Positions 24,236 to 34,500 of a stretch of DNA of 64,000 bases are shown here, piece after piece (the stretch's first letter is position 1; each line of letters opens with the position of its first letter). Below the pieces are notes generated by a model. It was not told where the DNA came from and did not search any database. It was given only the letters and a program-made list of their open reading frames with translations. The translations under genes and the position numbers were made by a program. The stretch comes from Voacanga thouarsii (lineage: Eukaryota > Streptophyta > Magnoliopsida > Gentianales > Apocynaceae), in contig JANUWF010001053.1 of assembly GCA_026120185.1 (NCBI GenBank), positions 1,352,501-1,416,500 of the forward strand, given 5' to 3'.

Positions 24236-25847
24236 TCCCACCCCGAGATTCTGAAAAATTCCTTTAAAGCGCTTTGAGAAACGGTAGAAAGAATAGTAAA
24301 ATTAAGGGGAAATATATATGAGCAAACAATCCATAGCAACCCTGATTTTGATGCATAACAATTAATAGGATTCATGATTAAGTGGTTGGAATGTCAAGTT
24401 GAAGAGAGCATGACAAACAAACATTTCCTCCAACCCACCCTCCCCGCCAACGCTTTTTTCTAACTCATTTCCCCTTATAGATCTTCAAAAATTAAGCATC
24501 ATAAAAAAGAATTCATGTGTTTTCACCCAAAACCCAATTTCGATCTTTGACTTATTACAGTTCAAAGTTTGCTACATTGTTGATAGGTCACAATTCCTTC
24601 TTTACGTATTAGATCTTCTGTATCTTGATGTGATGTAGGATTCTTTTATTTTTGTTCAATAAAATTATTCTTTTTCAAAAAAAAAAATGCTACATTGTTA
24701 AAAAGTATTGCCCCACTTTAAACGTGAAGCATATTAAGCATATAATATGTACTCTATTCTTTTTATTTTGTACCCTCATGTTTTGACCCATTTTGAAGAT
24801 TTTATCTGTCACAACTAATTAATAGTTGCTTACTATTAACTAGTAAGATTTAGTGTACATACACTTTGATCAATATATACATTTACATTTTGATAAAAAA
24901 AAAAATAGGCATAATCAATATGGGCGTATGTATACGTTTACCTAAGGATATACTTCCACAGATGGTCATATTTTCCTTTCTAAAAAAAGGGGGGGGGTTG
25001 GGGGTGTAAAAAAGGCCGGAACTAGAAATCAAAACTTAAATTTTTTAAAAAGATAATTCTATAATTTTTAAAAAATTTAAGGTTTGATTTTAATTCCATA
25101 ATTTTAAAAAAATTTAGGGGAGTGAACGCTAAAATTTAATGGGAATTTATTTTTTTTAAAATTTTACTAGAGTAAAAAAAAAAGAGATTTTTAAAAGTCT
25201 TGAAGTGGTGGCCCCCTATCTCCGTCATTTTTGGTAGGTCAATTTGCTTACGAACTGGGTAGTTATTTAAGTAATCATTACTTCTGTATATTTTTTAAAA
25301 ATTTTGAATTAAATAGGTGATATGAATGTCCAGTTTCTTGTGTACACTCTGAACTAAATTGCTCCACATTTGTCTTCATCAATGCTAGGAATTTAGTAGT
25401 TGATTTGAATGGCAGGCAAAAAATAGAGAGGCTCATAGATTACACGGAGGTTTAGGCTCTTCTGGAGAAGATGAAGTCCAACACCTGAATCGGAGATCTC
25501 AAGGACACTCACGTAAATCACAAGGTTTACTTTTTTTTTTTTTTTTTACCTAATCTACAAAAAACCATGCAGTAAAATATTCATGTGTACCGAATGTTCA
25601 TAGATGAGGTGAATATTTTCACACAAACTAGGAGATCAAAAGTGAGAAAAATGTATTCCCTGTACTTTATTGAAGTTAATCCTTAGTGCAGTGCAAAATT
25701 GATCAGCTTATCGTGGATCTTAATGACAAACTAAGCTGCATGGCTTCTTGCTTGGCAGATGAGTTTACGTTTACGTCAAATTCAGAACATGGAAACCATG
25801 GAATGGATGATGGCAAGACCTTTGAAGCATCTGATGGCAAGCCATAG
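20673..25847 (+). CDS. GATA-type zinc-finger protein, GATA26/27-like (six exons)
   Basis: Exons 20673-20712, 21956-22276, 22350-22722, 22927-23035, 25416-25524 and 25687-25847 join in one frame through five GT-AG introns, giving about 370 residues. A later acceptor at 25759 would shorten the last exon, also in frame. A TGA lies in frame just before the ATG. Exons 1 and 2 together build one type-IV finger: CFHC, 18 residues including APLW and GPPEKPVL, then CHTC, followed by GSRWKTKGT as in plant GATA26/27. Exon 3 continues the family pattern with PTERLKQKL, an acidic [10 protein letters not shown] and [18 protein letters not shown] factors bind WGATAR sites in the nucleus. Oddities: WRNGP is WTIGP here, and the usual basic tail after the finger is acidic. 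The C-terminal exons (HMITRSKAKNREAH, then [14 protein letters not shown]) are not ones I recognise. It may be divergent or drifting. Confidence 0.7.
21654..21696 (+). repeat. (TA)n microsatellite in intron 1 of the GATA-type gene
   Basis: About twenty TA repeats. Simple sequence inside the first intron. Confidence 0.95.
21916..21944 (+). repeat. (CT)n tract at the 3' splice site of intron 1
   Basis: About fourteen CT repeats end ten bases before the AACAG acceptor at 21951-21955. The microsatellite therefore supplies the polypyrimidine tract of this intron, and length variation could alter splicing of the exon that holds half of the zinc finger. Confidence 0.8.
23318..24285 (+). repeat. Pair of imperfect direct repeats about 920 bases apart, in intron 4
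   Basis: CCCACCCTAAGATTTTGAAC and its following AATTCCTTTAAAGC at about 23318 recur, slightly changed, at about 24238 after a (TA)n/(TG)n run at 24184-24234. The DNA between is very AT-rich and has no coding content. It may be a duplicated intron segment or an insertion. I could not define termini. Confidence 0.45.
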
Positions 25848-28069
25848 AAAAGGAGATAATGATGAGTTGAATCAGAGGTACGTATTAAACTCCTCTATCT
25901 CGACTGCAGTAGTTGATGTTTGATTTCAAAAAAGCAGTATATTTATGTCCTTTGGTCTTAAAATAAACAGTTAAGGTTTCTCAAATGCAGTTAAGGTTTT
26001 CAATTACCAAAACATCGTATGATCACAAGGCAAAAAGTATAAGGATATCATATGTATTCTTCATTTGGCTGCACGTATTTCTAACTTTTATTAATAAACT
26101 GGTTGGGCTTTCCCCTAACCTTCCACCTTTTTAAGTGGTTTTGGTTATTAAAAAAAAAAAAGTCTTTTGACCTTTTGCATTTGTTTTTATGAAGGCGGCC
26201 GATTAGTTTTCCGGTGCTTAAAAGTACAAGAAATCCAGACGGGGTAGAACCGGTGAAGGCTGTTTTCAAAATGTTTTTTATTTTTTTATTTGAATTGTAA
26301 TATTTTTTATTATTTACTGAACAAGATACATTTTATTTGAATGGTTTTAATATTGAGACAATAACTGGAATGCATGCCTGTGTATGTGATTTGGTTTATA
26401 GGAAATTTCTTATATTGTTCATCAGTTGCGTGTTAACTCTCCAGATGTGCCATAGAGACTAAACATGTGAGAATGGTTTTCTTCAAAATATAATCTCGTT
26501 TCCTAAGGTTGATGGACTATTGGCAAAACCTATTCAGATTGGTGTCTTTCTCTAGTCCCATGTTAGCTTGACGACCGCTAAATGATTAGAATCAGCAAAT
26601 AAGAAATTCCCAGGCTAAGCAGATGTCGTGCAAAGAATGGAAAATCCTCCCAGCAAATTCAGTGGAATGCAGGGCTTCTCCATTATTGCCTGTTAATTTC
26701 CATTTGACCCATTTCCTTTGATATACATTGCTGTTTGCTCCCGTATATTATATTGTAGTAGACCAAAAATATAACGTGATATAGTTTATAAAACTGCACA
26801 TAGAAACACTAGTGCTGTCGATACTTTATACATTGCTGTCGACACACTAGTGCTAAATATAACATTGCTCCCGTATACTATACATTGCTGTTCTGCTTTT
26901 ATTAAATGGAATACCATGATCATATATGGTCATGTCATATTGGATTATGAGATCTACCTTAGCATACATGTGAGGCCACACCAACATGGGGAGAATGCAG
27001 AAAAAGGTCAAAGTCAAACACTATTTGAGTCTTATAAAAATATATTTATCCTTAAATTTATCATTTTTAAATTTATTCGATAAAATGATAAACAAAAATT
27101 ACTTTTCCATTTTTTACTTTATTAAAAACTCATATTTTTAATTATATCAAATACTCTAAAGAATAAAGAGAGAGCAAACTTGGAGTGTTACTCAGAAAAA
27201 CATGAGCGTTTTTGGTGAATTTTCCCCTATACCGAAAGAAAGTTATTCAAACGGCCTACCCCATCGGAAGGGTAGTATACAAATAGAAGAATCTAAGTAC
27301 ATTAATGTACTAGAACTGATTACTATATGTCAAAGGACATTTAGTAAAAGCAAAACCTCGCATTTTGAATGGACTTAAAGATCCCATGAAAGTAATGGAT
27401 ACTGCTCGTGTAAGTAAAATGTAAAATAAGCTTCAGGACAGTTTCCAAAAGGAAAGAAGATCGATACTGAGTCCACATTTTTCTATAGTAAATAGGTTCA
27501 TGGATCTTATCTAAAACAAAAATATGGATTTTTAAAAAAATTTTTATGACATCACCAGGGCTTGGCAGACCCTAGGTGTTTATTAAAGAGAAGAAATCAA
27601 AGAGGGGGGCTAATGCATTGTCTCAAATGCACGAATGCCATCCAGATATAATAGAAGGAATCCGTGGGAAATCTAGCCAGCATAGACGTTTAATATTTGC
27701 GGGCAATAAATTGAAAGTGGGAAACTAAAAATTCCTATTCCGGCCGTAGCAAATATTTCCTCCATCATAAAAATTATGTCAAAAATTTTTATTTTTATTG
27801 TATTAAAATACTTATCAATCTCACATATCAAAAATAAATTTATTACTTATATTCTTAATTTATCCATCTTTCAATAAAAAATATGTGCATTCCCAATAAA
27901 TCTTTAATGAATGTATAGAGAAGAATAATTAATTAATATTTACTTTTATGTGGAGGTATATATAATTATCTAATTACTTTTTAATGAATGTATTTTTTAT
28001 TATAATTATCTAAATTTTAGTAATCTCTTAATCTACCTGTCATGTCCTAAATTAATATGATTTTTAAGA
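25848..28069. other. Region downstream of the GATA-type gene, no gene seen
   Basis: AT-rich noncoding DNA with short open frames that lack any motif. Near 26728, 26832 and 26862 a phrase around CATTGCTG and CCCGTATAYTATA is repeated. A transcript could extend some way in. A good GT donor (CAGAG then GTACGT at 25876-25880) lies just after the stop codon and may start a 3' UTR intron. Confidence 0.4.
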
Positions 28070-28260
28070 TGGAAAGAGTATTAGCTAACGCATTTGCAGC
28101 CATGTTTCCCTCCCTGAAGACATTCACAAACTCCACTATGTTGAATGTTGATAAGCATTGCAATTTCCTGAATTTTCTGAATTTTATAGGCCACATCCAT
28201 GATGTTGAAGACATTTAGTTTGAGCAAATTTTAGGAAACTACTTTGGCATTTCATAGAAA
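28070..28260 (-). pseudogene. RNase H-domain remnant of a LINE-type element
   Basis: The minus-strand frame ends VEFVNVFREGNMAANALANT. The W/F-REGN-AA-ALA pattern is the C-terminal part of the plant RNase H-like domain (RVT_3, PF13456) seen in LINEs. Upstream sequence is too decayed to place. It is not collinear with the LINE at 30578-32900 and is probably an independent relic. Confidence 0.4.
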
Positions 28261-29336
28261 ATCTTGTCCAAATATACGAAGAAAACACCGCACCAGCCCG
28301 TTTCCGTGTCAATTCTGGAGCTTTCATTCTTTAAGCGAAGCAACCGCTAAACGAAACCAGATTTTTACACTGTTAGTCAATTCGCCGGGCTTCTCATAGA
28401 TTTTGGTCAAAGGTAACCCCAGTCCAACTAGGGATAGAACCAAGAACTTGAGGTTAGAGATTACGAAATTATACTAACGTGATAATATTATAATTTTAAA
28501 AAAAATTAAAAGAGATAAATATAAAAATTAATTTTAATTTCAAAATTTTAAAAAATTTTCGGCCTAGTTCAGTCCAACCACCTATAAAAGGAAAAGCCAG
28601 TTTGGAGACTTTTTATTGAAGGAATTTTAATTTTTCAGAAAAATGGAGTAGATGTGAAATGGGCAATCATTGCAACAAATATTCGACTATCACACATTTA
28701 GGTTGTAAAGCACATTAAATGATCATATAAAAAATAAATTTGTGCATTCAACCAAGTAAAGTAGCAATTTATCTACACTGCCTTATTCATCTCAGCTCAG
28801 CAATCACCAGAATAATAGTTACAAACATTAGGTACTTGTATAGTTTAGCAGGGAAAATGTTTGAAGAAATAAATTCATAGCTTTGAAACTATTTTCCAAA
28901 ATCATTAGTTCCTCAGCCTTTATTTAGAAGCGGCACAAATATACTTTAGAAGTACAATTATCTTCTATTAAGGTATCACTTGTAATGAACTTAAAGAAAT
29001 ACATAATGCCGGATGCATCATACATATTTCAATATATTATTATACCCACAAAGTAAATTCATAAATTTCAAATTCATTATTCAATAGAACATTTCAATAT
29101 TTCCATAAAATGCACTGCTAAATTTATTTTATAATGTATCAGGCAACTATTGTTCATGCAATAACAAAATATTAAAATGATTCCTATGAGTCCACATAAT
29201 GCACGAGCACATAGAGACTTCAAAACTTCAAACCATCCACCCAATTTAACGTAATATGTACACAATTTATAGAAATACATATGCATGTTTAGCTTCTAAT
29301 TAAACACTTACATATACAAATATTTCCTTACAGTTT

Positions 29337-29339
<3 letters not shown>

Positions 29340-29377
<38 letters not shown>
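29340..29377 (+). repeat. (CT)n microsatellite
   Basis: About eighteen CT repeats, followed by TATATGTATGTATTTGCAG at 29381-29400. Confidence 0.9.
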
Positions 29378-29380
<3 letters not shown>

Positions 29381-29399
29381 ATATATGTATGTATTTGCA

Positions 29400-29463
29400 G
29401 CAGTCTTTTCAAGTGCAGGATAATGTTCAAATTGGGATTCAATCTCCAATTGGGGGTCACTAA
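29400..29463 (+). other. Exon-like segment after a strong acceptor
   Basis: After the (CT)n tract and TTTGCAG, the frame reads QQSFQVQDNVQIGIQSPIGG, then H and a stop. The pyrimidine tract, acceptor and compact open end look like a terminal exon. No partner exon is certain: the GATA-type gene already closes at 25847. I list it as a candidate only. Confidence 0.25.
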
Positions 29464-29964
29464 GTTTTATTTATTTGATCCTTATCACCTTGTCAATTCG
29501 ATTTGATTTTGAAGTCGAAATGCAGTGTCATGTAATGCATTTAAAGAAGTTCAAAATTAGTAAGGTTAAGCATCCAAAGGCTGCTTCTCTTGCGTCTCGA
29601 AGGGCTCTCGTACCGGCATTCCAATTTCAGACTTATATGCTTCTCTTGCGGATATTAGGGATGGGTTTGATGATTTTACTCTAAACTCATTTTTGAAAGG
29701 AGAAGGAAAGTAAAAGATACTAACCCCAAACACTGAATGGTTACTAGGCAAACAGATAAAAGATATTGTATGCAAAGGCCATTTAACCCGTTTTGTAATT
29801 TAACTTTTATCATTATATTTTGAGGTTTTCCCCATTTTATTTTTGAAAAAATAAAAAGTCAAACTAAAAGGCCCCCAACGTTGTTCCCTTTCCTGCTCTA
29901 CAGATTCACGAGGAATGCACCACTATACTGCAGACAGATCCGAATCCAATCCTCATTGAGCACC

Positions 29965-30180
29965 CCCTCCCTTCGAGGTGGGATATCTTCTCAGCCAAGG
30001 CAACTACAAGTTGAACGTTGACGGTTGATGTTCTTCCGTTGGAGCAAGGATTCGTGGAATCCTCAAGGATCATAATGGTAAGTTTTTGGCTGACATTGCA
30101 CATCGTCTACACATTTCTCAGCTGAACAAGTTGAAATCCTAGCAACCCGGACAGGTGTTGAGTTTGGATTATGTGATTGT
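29965..30180 (+). pseudogene. RNase H-domain fragment of a LINE-type element
   Basis: The plus-strand frame gives GNYKLNVDG, a stop where a Ser/Cys would stand, then RIRGILKDHNGKFLADIAHR. KLNVDG-S-GILRD-G-F is the start of the plant RVT_3 RNase H domain. After this the frame shifts: QLNKLKS corresponds to an original AEQVEILA-like phrase one base apart. It is broken by a stop and a frameshift and lies in opposite orientation to the LINE that follows. Confidence 0.6.
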
Positions 30181-30303
30181 CAGTGTAATTTGAAATTTTC
30201 CCATTCATTTGTTTCCTAGCTTTTATGTCTCGTAAACTACTGCAACATCCCAACCCTCGAACATCAATGATATGATAGTTTTAGTGATAAGGTATTATCT
30301 GCT

Positions 30304-30545
30304 GGGACTCCAGGCTTGCTGTATATATTCTTGATAGTTCTGGAAACATCTTTAACCATTTCTTCGGCATCCTTTGTAGCTGAAGAGAAAAGGTCAAAAA
30401 ACATGCGCAGCCTAGCTTTATCTTCCTACGATAGCTGCTTTGCCTTTTCATAAGCAACCTGATCTTTCAACTTCTATGCTTTATTCCCATTGCTCACTTA
30501 TACTGTGTACAAAGCATTATTTGCAGCCTTGGAGGCTTGCAGTGG
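30304..30545 (-). pseudogene. Fragment of an unrecognised protein gene, three stops
   Basis: The minus-strand frame runs PLQASKAANNALYTV, stop, VSNGNKA, stop, KLKDQVAYEKAKQLS, stop, EDKARLRMFFDLFSSATKD, then AEEMVKDVSRTIKNIYSKPG and VPADN. It reads as a soluble helical protein rather than a transposon polyprotein. With no intron visible in 80 codons it may be a piece of a processed copy or a single captured exon. I do not recognise the family. Confidence 0.45.
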
Positions 30546-30577
30546 TAATCAAAGTTTTTAGAAGATGAAGAGGGAGA

Positions 30578-32900
30578 ATTTTTTTTTTTTTAATCAAAAT
30601 GTAAATATATATTGATCAAAAGATATGTACAAATGAGTTCTCTAGTTAACAGACAAGCTACTATTAACTAGTTGTTGCAAATTCTATCCTCAAAATAGGT
30701 CAAAACATGAGGGTACAGGAAAAAAATCATAGTGTATACATGTGTTTTGATCCTCTTTGCAATTTCCATCGGTTGACAAGTAGCTCCTTCGAAAAGTGCC
30801 CGATTGGGTGCCATCCAGATGTAGTAGAACGTGCCAGCCATAGCAATTGCTTTGGCCTTTGCAAGCCACGAAGACCCATGGTTAGCTCGTTTGAACCAAT
30901 TTAGGTAGGTTTTGGTCGTATTCATAGCCTGTGGCAAGCCAAGCCATGCCTTGATGTCCGCCCAAACCTGTGATGAAAACACAAAATTGAAGAATAGGTG
31001 AGTGGTTGTCTTCGGTTGTACGTTGCATAATGGGCAAGTCGTATCATCTAACTGGAATGGCAGTGCATATTTAGTTTTCAACTGCCCCTTAGTGCACAAC
31101 AAAACCATGAATGAGTTGTTTGGCGTGAGTCCCTGTTTCCAGATTGTGTTTGCCCAATATACTTTCAGTTTTGATAGCCTGAGATAATTATAGGCCTGTA
31201 TGGTGAACGCCGTGTCACCTGTTGCCCAAGACTACAGTAGCGCTGCAGCTCTGTCCGCATCTCGTTCCTTCTCCAGAATGGAATCCCGGATCATTAGTAG
31301 CCTTCTGAACAAGGAAGAATGGTCCCTATGATGAGCCATCTCCCAGACTGACTCGCCATCCATGTAGTAGTGGTCAAGCCACTTGACCTATAGTGACTGC
31401 TTCTCTGCTTGAATGTCCCAAAGAATTTTAGCCAGTAGTGCCCCATTCCATGTCTGCAAATTTCTCAAGCCAAGGCTGCCTTCGATCTTCGCTAAGTGGA
31501 CATCCCTCCAAGCCACTCGTGCTTTCTTCAAATTCCATAGGAAATCCCTAGCCATTCTGTCCAACTGGTCGATGATTGCTGCTGGTGTCGGAAGGATGGA
31601 CAACCAAAAGCAATCCACACCTTGCAGGACAACTTGGACAAATTGTAAGCGCCCTGCATAGGATAAGGACCATGCAATCCATCTACCAATGTAGGACCCA
31701 ATTCTGTCTAATAGTGGTCTGTAGTAAGAAGTTGTTATTCTATTGATCATTATTGGTATACCAAGGTAGCGAAAGGGAAAGCTTCCTAGTGGAATGCCCA
31801 TCTCAGCCAGTATAGTCTCCTGGTCAGTCTACCCCAACCCAGCTAGGTAGAGATAAGACTTGTCCTTATTGGTTTCTAGTCCGGAGCATCGTTTGAGTTC
31901 CTCTAGGCATCCCAGCAAGATGCATACTGAAGTGCTATCCCTTCTAGCAAATAACATTAGGTCATCAACAAATGCCAGGTGCCTTATCCTCAAGTAGTCA
32001 CACTTGGGGTAGTAATTAAAACTTGTCCCTAGAGTATGAACCTTAATGACCCGTGAAAAGTACTCCAAGCATATTACAAATAGCAAGGGGGATATGGGAT
32101 CCCCCTGTCGAAGCCCCTTTTCTCTTCTAAAGAAACCTTGTACTGTCCCGTTAATGGCTACAGAGAATGAGGTTGTTGTAACGCACTGTGATATCTAGCC
32201 AACAAATCTTTCTGGGAATCCCAGTTCATCCATCAGATCTAGCAAAAAGTCCCAGTTAACAGAGTCATAAACTTTTCTCAAATCCACTTTGATCGTGCAC
32301 CGTGGAGATACACATTTCCTTCTATAGGCCCGCATTAGCTCTTGGACCAAGAAGATGTTGTCAGAGATTAGTTGGTCCTTCATGAAGGCAGACTGAGCAT
32401 GATCGACTAGATTAGGGAGTATGATTTTCAGCTTGTCTGCCAGAATTTTGGATATAATCTTGTAAACTATATTGTAGCATGATATCGCTCTATAGTCCCC
32501 CACCCTTTCTACATGATCAGATTTTGGGATCAATGTTATTATTGAATGGTTGAGTTGCTTGAGTAACTTGTCTAACTGAAAGAACTCCCAAACTGCCGCG
32601 CAAACAGTATGATTAATCGTGCCCCAAGCTTTCTTGAAGAAATAGGTAGAGTACCCATCCGGTCTCAAGGCTTTGCAGTCTCTAATTTCCCAAAGTGCCA
32701 TTTTAATATCCCAATATGATACCTCCCTAACCAAGTCTTCCTTGCGCTCATGCAGGACCATTGGTCTGGCCCTTACATAGTCCACATCGAGCTTCTCATA
32801 GTCCACCCTTGTCCCAAGCAGGCTGCGGTAATGCTCCACAAATTCTGTAGCCAATGCTGACAACTTCTTAAGCAAGTAAATTTTTTCTTCCGAGTACTAG
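30578..32900 (-). mobile_element. 5'-truncated LINE (non-LTR) retrotransposon
   Basis: The minus-strand element carries the reverse transcriptase and 3' zinc-finger region of a plant LINE. It ends in a run of A on the minus strand (T-run at 30578-30590), the expected poly(A) tail. There is no endonuclease domain: homology begins about 80 residues before the reverse transcriptase core, so the 5' half is missing, as in typical LINE truncation. I did not find a clear target-site duplication. Confidence 0.75.
30668..32875 (-). pseudogene. LINE reverse transcriptase with zf-RVT region, broken
   Basis: The first open part (32875-32195) holds the reverse transcriptase fingers and palm: KALRPDGYSTYFFKKAW (usually KAPGPDG), LNHSIITLIPKSDHVERVGD, YRAISCYNIVYKIISKILA, QSAFMKDQLISDN and KVDLRKVYDSVNWDFL. 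The second (32086-31829) holds HLAFVDDLMLFARRD, where FVDD is the catalytic box. Next (31801-31388) come FRYLGIPIMINRITTSYY and WSLSYAGRLQFVQVVL. The last part (31108-30668) has CPLCNVQPKTTTHLFFNF and a VWADIKAWLGL-like stretch, the zf-RVT domain (PF13966). Stops separate the parts, so no full protein can be made. The enzyme would have copied element RNA at a nicked target. Confidence 0.85.
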
Positions 32901-34500
32901 TCCATCAAGATGCTTCGTGGTGAAATTCTCGTGTTCTTTCTTTCTCAACTACCTCCTATATCTTTGAAACTAATACGATGATACATGGATCACATGTTCA
33001 ACTTTTATACCTTTGCCATGAGTTAGGATTTGTATATTTATTGGTGGTTGTTGCATTCATTTACTTTCTTTACTATGCCTACAATACTTGTTTTTTCACT
33101 ATGAAAAACATTTTGAAGTATAGTTTCTGTAAAATGCTTTAAATAGAAGCCTAATTCTCCTCTCTCTTATTAGGTTTATTTAAATGCATGAAACAAGGCA
33201 TTCACTGAACATGTTTTAAAGGGGTTGGATTGATCAAGGTGCTTTAATTAGGTCCCTCACGTTTCAGTTTTCGTAATATTTTTAAAGGCAATAAACATGC
33301 ATATGCATGTCACACATGACCAAATCTGTTAAATTAATACTTGAATCTATAATTCGAGACCAAAATTAATCCTAACATTTTGAAATGATGAGGTTCAAAA
33401 TTTGTGATTCAAAAGTATAACCTAAAAATAAATTGGGCCAAGAATTGCATTTAACTGTCACTATTTAATTCTTCCAAAACAATGATTTAAAAAAAAGAAA
33501 AAAAAACCAGAAATTGGAGTTTTGGCATAGGCCCCAATCTGTTTATTAATATTAAAAAGAAAGAACAAAAATGGCCAAAGGCTTAAGTGAGTATATTGAA
33601 AATTCTATAACTACTCGCGGTTTGTCTAGTAATATTACTACAATTAGTGACAAAAATTTCCTTCTTTTTTCTTTCCATTCCAAGTGCATTGGAACCAAAT
33701 CCTCATCAATGGAGTCCTCTACATGATCAACATATAAATCATATAAATCAGAGTCCCAAATAATGCTTTCAATGCATAGTAGAATATGAGGGTATGCATC
33801 CATACCGAACTTTCTATGTTAGCTAATTCAGAAGGAACTATTCTCTCCATTTTAAAATAAATATACATAAAATCCTTTGCATACTGATTAAAAGCGTTAA
33901 AAATAATACTACAATTAACATAAAGTTATTATTCTACTTTTATTAAATATACGACAGCTATTGGTTGGTAGAAATTTCAAAAAAACAATAAGAAAAAAGT
34001 ACTTTGAAAAATAGTGCAGGTCACTTAGAATAAATAATAGTAAAATAAAAATAAACTAATTCATTAGTCTCTAGAAATACATATACGAATATATATTTTG
34101 AAACAAAATTTTAAAAAAATATTATGAATATATATTTTGAAATGAAAGGAGTATTATATTTCAACCTAAGATCTCCATTGTGGAATCTCTCCGGCAACAT
34201 TACAAGAGGATAACAGTGCATGGTGATCCCTTGGAGGCAACAGTTTTTCAGTAGCACAAATGACAGAAATTCACAAAAAAAGGTGTTGGGGGGGGGGTGG
34301 GGAATGCTGATCAAATGTGTTTACATCCACAAAATGTAAAAATGAAAGTTTAAAATTTAATAACCAAATGACAGAAATTCACGCAAAGTGTATGTTTGGT
34401 GTTCTCACAACACCATTATTTCAACTGAAAATCTGATATAGTGTTTAATTTCTGTCAAACAGAACCAGCAGTATTTGAGGTCATATTAAAATACGCTACT
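32901..34500. other. Intergenic region, no gene seen
   Basis: AT-rich sequence without motif-bearing frames. It contains a G-run near 34290 and an A-run near 33487. It separates the LINE from the 3' end of the MBD-like gene. Confidence 0.4.

Noticed and set aside
25759..25877. Alternative reading of the last GATA exon starting [16 protein letters not shown]
   Set aside because: It is open and ends at a good donor, but joining it to exon 5 requires a phase change. The [14 protein letters not shown] frame joins in phase and ends in a stop.
29560..29690. AGGTTAAGCATCC resembling the 5S rRNA internal promoter
   Set aside because: Only a few bases agree and the rest of a 5S gene is absent.
31413..31661. 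Plus-strand open frames across 30700-31660
   Set aside because: They are antisense shadows of the LINE reverse transcriptase and zf-RVT region, whose conserved motifs are on the minus strand.
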